In this document: positions 1 through 8,786 of the stretch, piece after piece
Layout of the letters: every line of letters begins with the position of its first letter
Position numbering within the stretch: the stretch's first letter is position 1
NCBI GenBank assembly: GCA_040394635.1
Contig: JBEBRW010000029.1
Location: forward strand, 3,196 to 67,195
Source: UBA5239 sp040394635
GTDB lineage: Bacteria > Verrucomicrobiota > Lentisphaeria > Victivallales > Victivallaceae
Reading direction: 5' to 3'
DNA length: 64,000 bases
Made by a program: the position numbers and the translations under genes
Notes under the pieces: model-generated
What the model was told of the DNA's origin: nothing
The model's database searches: none
What the model saw: the letters and a program-made list of their open reading frames with translations, nothing else

Positions 1-2
1 TC

Positions 3-626
3 AGTGCGATTTTGTTGTATTCCACCAATAACGAAGATTATCTGCCACTGTCGCACTCCGGTCCGTACGATGGCTGGCGGCGCTGGTATGTGAGGCTCGG
101 CGAATACCTGAATTATAATACAGGTGTGGAAGCGAGCTGGAAAACCGCGAAAGTCCTCCGCTGTCCCTCGAATACGCTGAATTATTACACCTCGGCAAGC
201 GAAACCCCGGCCATGACCAATGTTTCCGCGGACTGGGGAACCCGCGCCAACGCCGCGCTTAGTAATTATGCTTATAACATGAAATGCGGTTATATCGAAT
301 ACTGGACCGCCGGCACGACCTGGCACAAGGCTTACGCTCCGATCAAAGTCACCCGCGTCAAACGCCCCGCCAGCGCGGTATTGCTGGTCGACGGCGTGGG
401 CGCCATGGCGCCGTCCGCCGGATTCCTCGGCCAGTTTGAACATTACACCTCTGCCACGGACAGCCACAATGGCAGGATGTATACGCCCAACCTGAAACAT
501 GTCGAGTTCCGACATGCCAATACCACTAATTTCGGCTGCGTCGACGGGCATGTCGCCTCCTGCGAACGGCTCTGGGGGCTGGAAGACGACTACATGAAAT
601 GGACCAACGATATCAACACGAATTAA
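3..626 (+). CDS. Pseudopilin-like H-X9-DG protein, C-terminal part (5' end outside window)
   Basis: The reading frame is open to the left edge, so the N-terminal prepilin helix is missing. What remains is the globular domain of the large planctomycete/lentisphaeral family of type II secretion-like pseudopilins. It ends in the signature His-X9-Asp-Gly (HANTTNFGCVDGH, about 30 residues before the stop). The second pseudopilin at 13224-13976 has the same motif. The stop lies 11 bp before the start of the glycosidase gene, so the two are probably co-transcribed. In these families the pseudopilin helix anchors the protein in the inner membrane; its task beside a hydrolase is not known. The first methionine-type codon inside the window (12, TTG) is not the true start. 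Confidence 0.8.
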   Translation, partial: SAILLYSTNNEDYLPLSHSGPYDGWRRWYVRLGEYLNYNTGVEASWKTAKVLRCPSNTLNYYTSASETPAMTNVSADWGTRANAALSNYAYNMKCGYIEYWTAGTTWHKAYAPIKVTRVKRPASAVLLVDGVGAMAPSAGFLGQFEHYTSATDSHNGRMYTPNLKHVEFRHANTTNFGCVDGHVASCERLWGLEDDYMKWTNDINTN

Positions 627-637
627 AGGGCAGGAAT

Positions 638-3600
638 ATGCTGAAATTATTACTTTTTCCGGTTATCGCTTTACTGATGGTTTCCCTGACCGCCGAGGAT
701 GATCTGGCCCGGAACGGATCATTTGAGCAGGGCTTTAAAAATTGGGATTATCCGCACTGGGAGCGGAAACCGGAACCGGGACGCATCACCACGGAAAATA
801 TTTATGGCGGTAAATTCGCCTACGAGATGACTCAGGCCGAAGAGGGGTCAAATTATATTTACACGTCGCTGCAGGTTAAGCCGGAAACCAGTTATCAGCT
901 GACCATGTATCTGCGGGCCGAAGGGATGCCGGAGCGGGATGCCGTGCTGCGCCTGTTACGCTTCCGGAAAAAGGCGGATGGCAAAAGCGAAACACGCGGT
1001 TATGTCGATCTCCCGCCGGGGAGCGGAGTGAATTCCTTGATCGTCACCGGCGGCAGCCATCCCTGGAAAAAGTACGAACTTTATCTCGACGAAAGTTGTT
1101 TCCCGGCGGATATCAGTCATGTCAACCTGATTCTGTCCCGCAAGGAAAACAGCAAGGGTATTCTTGGGGTGGACGAGGTTTCCTTCCGGGCGGTGCCCAG
1201 GCAGGAAAAAGCACAGGCAGCGGTACCGGCGCAGGCTAATTTATGGCCCGGCGACAGTTCGTTCGAAACTTCAGCCTGGCCGTTCAGTTTACCGCGTGAC
1301 CGCTCCGAGCATTTCCACGGGGAATACTCGTTGCGCCTTGACCCGGAGGTACGCGAATCCAGTTTCCACTATCTGGTCAATGTCATGAATTCGGCACAAC
1401 CTTATACCGTCAGTTTTTATGCGCGCGCCTCTGCGCCGTGCAACTTGGAATTCGTGGCCAAAAACGAGTATTACCAGACGAGCGGGCGCAAGATATTTCC
1501 GCTGGGGCCCGAGTGGCGGCTTTGCTCGTTGCCGCTTTCCGCCAATCACGGCCGCAGCCTGGCGCTCCAGCTCGAGCGGCAGGGAGAAGCCACCGTACAT
1601 CTGGACAGTTTTTCATTGACGGAAGGAGCCGGGGCCCCGAATGCTTTCGCCGCGGTTCCCGAGCTTGCACTGGGAGTAGCGGAAAGTGAAGAACCATTGG
1701 AAATTTACTTCACGGGGACCGCTCCGGTTGAACGCTCGGTGGCGCTTCGCAATAACAGCAGAAGTGAAAAACAGTTTGAGCTGGAGATCGGTCTCGACGC
1801 CCCTTTTCAGGAGCGCCGGGAAATCGCCCGGCGCAAACTTAAACTCGCGCCCGGGGCCCGGTTTGACGAAAAATTTACCATCCTGCCCGAGCGTATTCAG
1901 GGATACTATGTAATCCGTCTTGCCGCGATTGATTCAAATGGCGGCAAAATGGAAGCCTCCAGCCCGTTCACGGTGACGGCGCCGCCGCTGCCGCCGGACG
2001 AGGAGTCGATGTTTGGCCTGCATAACGGCAATTACGACGCTTACCGCCGCATCGGGATGTCTTTTGTGCGTCATTTCCGCAATTGGAGCTTCTGGCCGTA
2101 CCGGGACGGAAAATATGTCGTTGACGACGACAGCACCAGTATTTTCAATCTGAAACGTCCGTTTCAGCCCTATGGTATTCACCACATGGAAACCCTGTTT
2201 GTGGCGGAAGCTCCCCCGCGGTTGAAGAAGAAAGATGATCCGAACGTTCCGTTTGAAGAAATGGCAAAATATGTTGATGCCATGGTGGAGGCAACCCGCG
2301 GTACTTCGCGTTATTACGAAATCGAAAATGAACCGCATTTGATATTTCCGACGGTATTCCGCACGGATCTTTTGAGTTCGGCCAAAATCTACGCCGGGCT
2401 CGTGAACCAGCTGGCGCCCCGCATTCGCAAGCTTAATCCGAAGGCGAAAATCATGGCGGCCGGGGTCGGGCTCCGAGGGGATTCCAACTTCGATTTCATC
2501 CGGACTGTGCTGGAGATTGCCGGCAAGGAAATCGACATTCTGCCGATTCATCCATATGCCGGAGCCCGCTATATCAACGCGGAATTCAGCGACATCGGCC
2601 CGGATGATATCGACACCTATGCCCGGACCCTCAAGCTGCGCGAAATGATTCGCGGCATGGGATTCGATCAGGACATCTGGTTCGGTGAAGTCGGCTGGGC
2701 GCTCGATGTCAACGAGGATTACCTGAGCGACAGCGCCATTCGCCAGGCCGCATATCTCTCGCGGCTGATGCTGCTGTCCAAGGCTGCCGGAGTCAAGAAA
2801 GTATTGTATTTCCTCGGCGATCACCATATCGAGAAAATCAAGTTTTATTACGGTATATGGCGGGTCAAGCGCCCCTTGCCGGCGACACTGGCTTACGCCG
2901 CCAGCGCACAGTTTCTGGAAGGGAGTACGTTTGGTGAAATGATCCTGGATTCCGATATCCATGTGTTTACCTATCGCGACCGCGATGGCAAAATTTTCGC
3001 TGCGCTGTGGCTCTCGGGCAATCACAAAGCGAAGGCGCGGCTTGCAATATCCCCGGACCGTGTGGAGCTGCGCGATCTTTTTAATCGTCCAGTTCAGCTG
3101 AACGGTAAATCGCTGGAAATCGAATTAAGCGGTAATCCGGTTTATTTGATGGCCGCCGGGATTCCGGAACAGGAGTTTGTGAAGGCCCTGAAAGATGCCA
3201 AATACGATTTGCCGCCGGTAAAAATCGGCTGGCAGCTGGAGCGTGTCGATCAACTTGTGGTAACGCTCGAAAATCTGCGAACCGTAGCCCTGCAAGGTGA
3301 ATTTCAGGTGGAAAAACTCAATGACGGTCTCCGCCAATTTTCACTGGCCCCGGGCGAAAGCGCCCGCCTGCGTTTCCAGTTGCCGGAGCGCCCCGGACAG
3401 CGCACGTTTCGCCTGACGGGAAAAAGCAACCAGGGTGAATTTTCCAGTGAATACCACATCGAGCTGCTTTCCTGTCCACAATTCACGCCGCAATTCGACG
3501 CCGCCCGGCAGCTTCCGTCGACCGGCCGGCTGCCGGCGATGCGGGACCGGACCTTCCTGCTGCCGAATGACCCCGGCAATGGCTGGGACGGCCCGCAGAA

Positions 3601-4099
3601 CCTGAGCGTGGAAAGCAGCATTTGTTACGACATGGAAAATCTTTACCTCTTTGCCGATGTGCGCGACGATGTTCATTATCAAACTCAAAAACCGGGCTCC
3701 CTCTGGCGCGACGATGCCATACAGCTGGGCATCGACACCAGGGCGAACGCTTTGCCCGGCGTCTACACCTATGCCGCCGATGATTACGAATTCGGCTTCG
3801 CGCTGGCTGCCGACGGTTCCCCGCAGAAAGAGCTGACCTACGTTTATGAATTGGGCCGGGCCAAAGAGATTCTGGAGGAAGTGCGCTTCTCCGCTTCCCG
3901 CCAAGGCGACATTACGGCTTACCGGATTGCGATTCCCTGGAAAACCCTGCAGGTGAAACCGGAAAAAGGGATGGTTTTCGGCCTGAATTTCATCGTCAAC
4001 GACAATGACGGTCATGGGGCGCGTTTCTATATGGGACTCACGCCGGGCATCGTCGAGGTCAAGAATCCCTATACGTACCGCAAGTTCACCTTGGATTAA
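638..4099 (+). CDS. Exported multidomain glycoside hydrolase (clan A-like TIM barrel, CBM9-like C-terminus)
   Basis: A 1153-residue protein. The ATG at 638 follows a purine-rich site (AGG) and opens a clear signal peptide (MLKLLLFPVIALLMVSLTA), so I prefer it to the in-frame ATG at 599, which overlaps the upstream gene. N-terminal beta-rich segments resemble carbohydrate-binding modules (NGSFEQGFKNW). A TIM-barrel-like domain spans about residues 450-760. It has IENEP with Glu565 as candidate acid/base and WFGEVGW with Glu684 as candidate nucleophile, the spacing expected in clan GH-A (GH39/GH5-like). The last 200 residues look CBM9/DOMON-like (YLFADVRDD). The substrate cannot be named. The stop overlaps the end of the convergent rtcR by 4 bp. 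Confidence 0.7.
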   Translation: MLKLLLFPVIALLMVSLTAEDDLARNGSFEQGFKNWDYPHWERKPEPGRITTENIYGGKFAYEMTQAEEGSNYIYTSLQVKPETSYQLTMYLRAEGMPERDAVLRLLRFRKKADGKSETRGYVDLPPGSGVNSLIVTGGSHPWKKYELYLDESCFPADISHVNLILSRKENSKGILGVDEVSFRAVPRQEKAQAAVPAQANLWPGDSSFETSAWPFSLPRDRSEHFHGEYSLRLDPEVRESSFHYLVNVMNSAQPYTVSFYARASAPCNLEFVAKNEYYQTSGRKIFPLGPEWRLCSLPLSANHGRSLALQLERQGEATVHLDSFSLTEGAGAPNAFAAVPELALGVAESEEPLEIYFTGTAPVERSVALRNNSRSEKQFELEIGLDAPFQERREIARRKLKLAPGARFDEKFTILPERIQGYYVIRLAAIDSNGGKMEASSPFTVTAPPLPPDEESMFGLHNGNYDAYRRIGMSFVRHFRNWSFWPYRDGKYVVDDDSTSIFNLKRPFQPYGIHHMETLFVAEAPPRLKKKDDPNVPFEEMAKYVDAMVEATRGTSRYYEIENEPHLIFPTVFRTDLLSSAKIYAGLVNQLAPRIRKLNPKAKIMAAGVGLRGDSNFDFIRTVLEIAGKEIDILPIHPYAGARYINAEFSDIGPDDIDTYARTLKLREMIRGMGFDQDIWFGEVGWALDVNEDYLSDSAIRQAAYLSRLMLLSKAAGVKKVLYFLGDHHIEKIKFYYGIWRVKRPLPATLAYAASAQFLEGSTFGEMILDSDIHVFTYRDRDGKIFAALWLSGNHKAKARLAISPDRVELRDLFNRPVQLNGKSLEIELSGNPVYLMAAGIPEQEFVKALKDAKYDLPPVKIGWQLERVDQLVVTLENLRTVALQGEFQVEKLNDGLRQFSLAPGESARLRFQLPERPGQRTFRLTGKSNQGEFSSEYHIELLSCPQFTPQFDAARQLPSTGRLPAMRDRTFLLPNDPGNGWDGPQNLSVESSICYDMENLYLFADVRDDVHYQTQKPGSLWRDDAIQLGIDTRANALPGVYTYAADDYEFGFALAADGSPQKELTYVYELGRAKEILEEVRFSASRQGDITAYRIAIPWKTLQVKPEKGMVFGLNFIVNDNDGHGARFYMGLTPGIVEVKNPYTYRKFTLD

Positions 4100-5670
4100 G
4101 CCTTGAGCTGATCCCAGGTCAGGTCGAATTTCGCCAGGTATTTGCGCAGGCGGTCGCTGTCGTTGACCGAGGCCCTCTCGCGGCGCGAGGCGGCAAAAAG
4201 ACGGCGGCCCGCCTCCGACAAACTGCGCGATTTGCGGCAGACGCCGATCACCTCTTTCAATTGCGAGAGATCGAATAAATCGATGCGTTCGGCATAATCG
4301 ACGCCGAGCAGTTCCGTCAGTTCCGCATCCTTTTCGCCGCCGCCGGGACGCGACAAGCGCTTGATTTCGCCTTCCACCGTATTCAAATCGATACGGCCGG
4401 AAGGGGCCAGCGTCGCCATGCGCGTCATGGCCGCGTTCAGCTCGCGGAAGTTCGACCGCCACAGCGCCGCCGGGCTCATGCCGAACGCCAGAAACGCCTG
4501 CCGTGCCTCGCGGTTGAACGTCACACGTCGGCCGGTTTTGATACAGAATTGCTCGAGCTCATAATCGAGGTTCGGCTCGATGTCTTCGCGGCGCTCCGCC
4601 AACCCCGGCAAATGAAAACTCCAGAGGTCGATTCGCGCCAGCAGGTCCTCGCGAAAACGGCCGTTCTCCACTGCCGCCGCCAGGTCGCGGTTCGTGCCGC
4701 AGATCAGTTGAAACGAGCTCGAATCCTCCCGGTCGGAGCCCAGCGGCAGGAAAATGCCGTCCTCGATCGCCCGCAGCAGCATGGCCTGTTCGTCCAGGCC
4801 GAGCTCGCCGATTTCATCCAGAAACAGGATACCGCCGTGCGCCTCCTTCAGCAGTCCGTGACGGTCCTTGACGGCCCCGGTAAATGCGCCTTTTACGTGC
4901 CCGAACAGCGCCGACATGGCGGCGTCGCCCCGCAGCGTGGCGCAGTTCACTTCGACGAATTTGCCCTGCAGCTGGCGGTTCTGCAATTTCAGCTCGTAAA
5001 TGCGCCGCGCCAACTGCGACTTGCCCGCGCCGGTGGGCCCGGTCAACAGGATCGGCTCAATGGAGTGAATCGCCACCTTTTCGATGGTCTCGATCAAGGC
5101 GTTGAACTGTTTATTGCGCGTGGCGATGCCGGATTTCAGGAATTCCAGGTCGTCGCGGTGCTCCTTTTCGAAACGCTTTGCCAGCAGGTCGTACTGCGAA
5201 AGATCGAGGTCGATCAGGTTGTACCCGCCCTGCGGGCTGCGCCCGGGATGCGTCTGGATCAGCCGCCCCGGCAGATGGTTCGACTCGGTCAGCAGGAACA
5301 GGCAAATCTGCGCCACGTGGGTGCCGGTGGTGATGTGGACATAATACTCGTTGTCGTCCGTATCGAAATCCATCCCGCGGCTGAAATCGTAGAGCTTGCC
5401 GTACACTTCCTCGAAGTTCCACGGATCGTCGAAATCGACCTGCTCCAGGATGATCTCGGTTTCCGGTGACACCGTCTGAATGTCGCGCACCACTTCGCAG
5501 ACCAGTTTCCGGTAGCGCTCCTGATACAGCAGGTGATAGCGGTCGAACTGCAAATCCTCCTGCATCGCCAGCGCCACCGAGGGCCGCCACGATTCCCAGC
5601 GCTTCGGTCCATTGCCATGATTATCCAGCGTACTGCCCAGAAGTGAAATTAATATATTCATTTCTATCAT
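4096..5670 (-). CDS. rtcR: RtcR, sigma54-dependent activator of the RNA-repair operon
   Basis: A 524-residue protein, close to the length of E. coli RtcR. The N-terminal 180 residues are the CARF-like sensor (LGSTLD, HITTGTHVAQIC, FLKSGIATRN). The AAA+ domain follows, with Walker A GPTGAGKS at 211-218, the sigma54-contacting GAFTGA at 261-266 and Walker B ILFLDE at 281-286. A DNA-binding tail follows. In the family, a ligand made or exposed on RNA damage relieves sensor repression. The start at 5670 gives the same N-terminal spacing as E. coli RtcR; ATG 5661 is the alternative. The gene is divergent from the rtc operon and faces a near-consensus sigma54 promoter, its obvious target. Confidence 0.95.
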   Translation of the reverse strand: MIEMNILISLLGSTLDNHGNGPKRWESWRPSVALAMQEDLQFDRYHLLYQERYRKLVCEVVRDIQTVSPETEIILEQVDFDDPWNFEEVYGKLYDFSRGMDFDTDDNEYYVHITTGTHVAQICLFLLTESNHLPGRLIQTHPGRSPQGGYNLIDLDLSQYDLLAKRFEKEHRDDLEFLKSGIATRNKQFNALIETIEKVAIHSIEPILLTGPTGAGKSQLARRIYELKLQNRQLQGKFVEVNCATLRGDAAMSALFGHVKGAFTGAVKDRHGLLKEAHGGILFLDEIGELGLDEQAMLLRAIEDGIFLPLGSDREDSSSFQLICGTNRDLAAAVENGRFREDLLARIDLWSFHLPGLAERREDIEPNLDYELEQFCIKTGRRVTFNREARQAFLAFGMSPAALWRSNFRELNAAMTRMATLAPSGRIDLNTVEGEIKRLSRPGGGEKDAELTELLGVDYAERIDLFDLSQLKEVIGVCRKSRSLSEAGRRLFAASRRERASVNDSDRLRKYLAKFDLTWDQLKA

Positions 5671-5744
5671 CTTTTATAAAATTTTATCAATATTTATTAT
5701 AACCGGTTTTTCGAGAAATGCAACAGCCAAGTCATCAAAATCCA

Positions 5745-5760
5745 TTTCTGAGGCGAGAAA
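5745..5760. promoter_or_regulatory. Possible RtcR upstream activating site
   Basis: An inverted repeat TTTCT-N6-AGAAA lies about 27 bp upstream of the sigma54 -24 element. A second, shorter TTTC-GA-GAAA lies at about 5709-5718. Position between rtcR and its target promoter fits an enhancer-type site, but the repeats are short and the region is AT-rich, so this is tentative. Confidence 0.3.
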
Positions 5761-5786
5761 ATAAATTTTTCACGATTTCAAAAAAG

Positions 5787-5803
5787 TTGGCACGGGTATT
5801 GCT
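5787..5803 (+). promoter_or_regulatory. Sigma54 (RpoN) promoter of the rtc operon
   Basis: TTGGCACGGGTATTGCT matches the -24/-12 consensus YTGGCACG-N4-TTGCW at every defined base, with GG and GC exactly 10 bp apart. It sits 40 bp upstream of the first gene of the operon, which has a strong Shine-Dalgarno sequence (TAAGGAGGA at 5827-5835). With RtcR divergent next door, the operon should be silent until RtcR is activated. Confidence 0.92.
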
Positions 5804-5842
5804 TTATAATTTGGCAACACAGTTTTTAAGGAGGACTGGAAA

Positions 5843-6280
5843 ATGAAAATGACATTATCACAGGCATTGAAGGAAAAGAACCGGATTGCGCATCAGCTGC
5901 AGCAGGCGATGCAGTTGATTCGCGAAGAAAATTCAAAAGACGCATCGCTGAAGCGCATTGTCAACGTAAGAAAGAAGTTAGAGGAAACCAAAGGTCTGGT
6001 CGCGGACCTGGTCCGCTACAAATCGGCAATTGCTTATGGTAATGGAGGAATATTGAATGAAATGGCGGAGTTGTCGGAAACCAAGTCGCTGATTTGCGGG
6101 TTGAGGACCATCGATACCACAATCGTCAACAATTACAACAGTGTTTTGAATATCATTCGAATCAGAACCGTCCTGACCAAGGCGGATGTCCTGAACGAAA
6201 TCGATGCTTTGCAGAAACGTGCGGACGAGCTGCAGGACAAAATCGATGCTTACAACGCCCGCAATGAAATAGAGGTTTGA
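5843..6280 (+). CDS. Small helical protein, first gene of the rtc operon (DIP1984/septicolysin-like, tentative)
   Basis: A 145-residue, highly charged, almost wholly alpha-helical protein with two coiled-coil stretches (about 5-60 and 110-140) around a central segment YGNGGILNEMAELSETKSLICGLR. The layout recalls the DIP1984/septicolysin-like family, where a helical pair surrounds a similar N-G-x-L/I-x-E segment; I am not certain of that assignment. There is no signal peptide or membrane segment. It is the gene nearest the sigma54 promoter and has the best ribosome binding site in the locus, so it should be the most strongly made product on RNA damage. A role as RNA-repair accessory or RNA-binding partner is inference from position only. 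Confidence 0.75.
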   Translation: MKMTLSQALKEKNRIAHQLQQAMQLIREENSKDASLKRIVNVRKKLEETKGLVADLVRYKSAIAYGNGGILNEMAELSETKSLICGLRTIDTTIVNNYNSVLNIIRIRTVLTKADVLNEIDALQKRADELQDKIDAYNARNEIEV

Positions 6281-6453
6281 AAACGGAGTCGGCTGTTCAG
6301 TACCTCCTTCAGGAACGCTTAAAAAGGCGTTTACCATGGAAAAGATATCGATAGTGAGTTGTTAAAAGTTAAAATTTATGCTATTAATTCTTAAGATGAA
6401 AAACTCAAACGTCAAAACTTATATCGGTACCACGCAGCCAACACTGTTTTTGG

Positions 6454-6484
6454 CGGCCGGGGAGCAATCCCCGGCCGTGTTTTA
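6454..6484 (+). other. Strong GNRA-capped hairpin in the 231-bp gap before rtcA
   Basis: A 10-bp stem (CGGCCGGGGA at 6454-6463 and TCCCCGGCCG at 6468-6477) is closed by a GCAA tetraloop and followed by TGTTTT. AACAC at 6440-6444 can pair with GTGTT at 6477-6481 as an alternative outer stem. It could be an attenuator or terminator limiting rtcA/rtcB, or the 3' part of a small RNA; the rest of the gap (6281-6453) has no ORF and only a weak hairpin near 6312-6333. Confidence 0.6.
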
Positions 6485-6511
6485 CGCAAAATTAATAAGG
6501 AAATAAATAAT

Positions 6512-7531
6512 ATGATTGAAATCGATGGATCTTATGGTGAGGGCGGAGGACAGATTCTCCGCACCTCGCTCTCGCTGGCGGCGCTGACCGGACAGAAAGT
6601 CCATATCTACAGCATCCGCAGCGGCCGCCGCAAACCGGGACTAATGCGCCAGCACCTGACCGCGCTGAACGCGGTGGCGGCCATCTGCGGAGCCGAAGTC
6701 AGCGGCGACCAGGCCGGGTCCATGGAAATCACCCTGGCCCCGGGCAAAATCCGGGGCGGTGATTACCGTTTCCCGGTGGGTACGGCGGGCAGCACGATCT
6801 TGATCGCGCAGACCGTGGTTCCACTGCTGCTCGCCGCCGACGGGAATTCTGCCGTCCGGATCGAGGGCGGCACCCATGCGGACATGGCGCCGATTTACGA
6901 GTATTTCGCGGAAGTTTTTCTGCCGCAGCTGCGCCGGATGGGAGCCGATGTGGAGTGCGCGCTGGACGGCTGCGGATTTTATCCGGCGGGCGGCGGCGCA
7001 ATCACTCTGAAGATCAAACCATGCAAAGAATGGAAGTGGCTGGAGCTGATGAAGCGCGGCGATGCGCTCGGACACGAGATCGTCTCCGTCAGCGCCAACA
7101 TCGCGGAGAAAATCGGCGAAGCGGAGACTTCGCAAGTCGCGCGGCTGCTGAATTTGCCAGAAGCAAAAATCGTCAACCGCATGGAGAATTCGCCCGGCCC
7201 GGGCAACGTGGTCTACGTAAAACTGAACTACAGCAAAATCGGCGAAATGGTCAGCATCTGCGGCGACCGCAACAAAACGCGGCAGGTCGTGGCCAAACAG
7301 GTAGCCAAGGGGGTCAGCGAATACCTGGCGGGGACCGCTCCGGTGGGGCCGTATCTGGCGGATCAGCTGCTGCTGCCGATGGCGATTGGCGCGGGGGGAC
7401 GTTACGAAACGTTCTTCCTCAGCAAGCATACCGAAACCAATATTGAAGTAATCAAGAAATTCCTGGAAGTCTCGATCGCCGTAACTCCGGGATCGAAAAA
7501 CGGACAACATATCATCGAGGTGATCAAATGA
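6512..7531 (+). CDS. rtcA: RNA 3'-terminal phosphate cyclase RtcA
   Basis: A 339-residue protein that converts RNA 3'-phosphate ends to 2',3'-cyclic phosphate using ATP through a covalent His-AMP. The N-terminal GSYGEGGGQILR (residues 6-17) and GGTHADMAP (119-127) are family signatures. His306 in KHTETN corresponds to the adenylylated histidine of E. coli RtcA (His309). The length is typical. It follows rtcR-controlled gene 1 after a 231-bp gap and overlaps rtcB by 4 bp (ATGA), indicating translational coupling. The ribosome binding site is AAGG at 6507-6510, only two bases before the start as drawn, so initiation may be weak. Confidence 0.96.
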   Translation: MIEIDGSYGEGGGQILRTSLSLAALTGQKVHIYSIRSGRRKPGLMRQHLTALNAVAAICGAEVSGDQAGSMEITLAPGKIRGGDYRFPVGTAGSTILIAQTVVPLLLAADGNSAVRIEGGTHADMAPIYEYFAEVFLPQLRRMGADVECALDGCGFYPAGGGAITLKIKPCKEWKWLELMKRGDALGHEIVSVSANIAEKIGEAETSQVARLLNLPEAKIVNRMENSPGPGNVVYVKLNYSKIGEMVSICGDRNKTRQVVAKQVAKGVSEYLAGTAPVGPYLADQLLLPMAIGAGGRYETFFLSKHTETNIEVIKKFLEVSIAVTPGSKNGQHIIEVIK

Positions 7532-8736
7532 AGTGGATCAAGCAAGAAAAGTCATATCGTATTCCCATCAAGTCGTGGTGTGAACATACCGAAGAAAGCG
7601 CCATGAAGCAGGCGCAGAACCTCGCCACCCATCCGGCTCTCGCCAAACACGTGGCGCTGATGCCGGACTGCCACAGCGGCTTCGGCATGCCCATCGGCGG
7701 CGTGATCGCGGCGGACAACGCACTGCTGCCGAGCGCGGTGGGCGTGGACATCGGCTGCGGCATGGTGGCGGTGGAAACCGACCTGCCCGCCGAGCATTTC
7801 GCCGACCTCCGGCTGCGCCGCGAGCTGCTGACCAAGCTCAAGGCGCGCATCCCGGTCGGCGAGGGCCAGTCGCACGACGACGCGCAGGAATGGGACGGCT
7901 TCGAGCGTTACGGCGCCGAGGGCGGCGATACTTCGCTGTGGCCCAGCAAGCTGGACCGCAAGAACCTCGGAAGCCTCGGCGGCGGTAACCACTTCATTGA
8001 ACTGCAGAAGTCCGATGAAGGAGTGATTTACCTGATGCTGCACTCCGGGAGCCGCAACCTCGGCGCGCGTGTCGAGCAGTATTACCAGAAGCTCGCGGTG
8101 AAGTGGAACACCCGTTACCACGTCCAACTGTCGGACCCGCAACTGGCGTTCCTGCCTTACGAGTCGAAGGAAGGACAGGATTATTTCCGCGACATGCGCT
8201 ACGCGCTCGATTACGCGCTGGAAAACCGCCGGCGGATGATGGCGGTGTTCAAGGAAGTACTGCACGAACTCGCCCCGCAGGCGAACTTCCTGCAGGAGGT
8301 GAACATTCACCACAACTACGCGGCGCGCGAGGAGCACTTCGGCGAGAAATACATCATTCACCGCAAGGGTGCCACCAGCGCCAAAGAGGGCGAAATCGGC
8401 ATCATTCCGGGTTCGATGGGTACCGCCAGCTACATCGTCCGTGGAAAGGGTAATCCGGAGTCGTTCATGTCGTGTTCGCACGGCGCCGGACGGGTCATGA
8501 GCCGCACACAGGCGTGCAAGACCCTGACCGTGGAAGAGTGCGACCGCGCCATGGAGGGAATTGCCCACGACCGCTGGCAGAAGTTCGATTCGCGGGCCCG
8601 CAAGGGCCAGAAGGGAATGCTGGACCTCTCGGAAGCGCCGCAGTCCTATAAGCAGATCGACGACGTCATCGCCGCCGAGCTCGACCTGATCGAGCCGCTG
8701 GTCCGGCTGACTCCGCTCGCCGTGCTGAAGGGCTGA
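7528..8736 (+). CDS. rtcB: RNA-splicing ligase RtcB
   Basis: A 402-residue GTP- and Mn-dependent ligase joining 3'-phosphate or 2',3'-cyclic phosphate RNA ends to 5'-OH ends. The metal ligands seen are Asp74 and Cys77 (GVDIGCGM), His155 (GGGNHFIE), His172 (LHSGSR) and the HH pair at 261-262. His318 in SHGAGR matches the guanylylated histidine. It begins inside the stop of rtcA (4-bp overlap). With rtcR, rtcA and a sigma54 promoter this is the classical bacterial RNA-repair regulon. An intrinsic terminator follows directly. Confidence 0.97.
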   Translation: MKWIKQEKSYRIPIKSWCEHTEESAMKQAQNLATHPALAKHVALMPDCHSGFGMPIGGVIAADNALLPSAVGVDIGCGMVAVETDLPAEHFADLRLRRELLTKLKARIPVGEGQSHDDAQEWDGFERYGAEGGDTSLWPSKLDRKNLGSLGGGNHFIELQKSDEGVIYLMLHSGSRNLGARVEQYYQKLAVKWNTRYHVQLSDPQLAFLPYESKEGQDYFRDMRYALDYALENRRRMMAVFKEVLHELAPQANFLQEVNIHHNYAAREEHFGEKYIIHRKGATSAKEGEIGIIPGSMGTASYIVRGKGNPESFMSCSHGAGRVMSRTQACKTLTVEECDRAMEGIAHDRWQKFDSRARKGQKGMLDLSEAPQSYKQIDDVIAAELDLIEPLVRLTPLAVLKG

Positions 8737-8749
8737 GAACTCAAAACAT

Positions 8750-8786
8750 GGACACGATGGACGATCAATCCATCGTGTCCGCTTTT
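8750..8786 (+). terminator. Intrinsic terminator of the rtc operon
   Basis: An 11-bp perfect stem (GGACACGATGG at 8750-8760, CCATCGTGTCC at 8770-8780) with a 9-nt loop is followed by GCTTTTC. It lies between rtcB and the convergent carbonic anhydrase gene and could serve both directions. Confidence 0.85.

Noticed and set aside
6281..6511. A tRNA-like or Y RNA gene in the rtc gap
   Set aside because: I could not find a convincing T-loop, acceptor stem or Ro-binding stem by eye, so it stays a hypothesis in the findings and not a feature.
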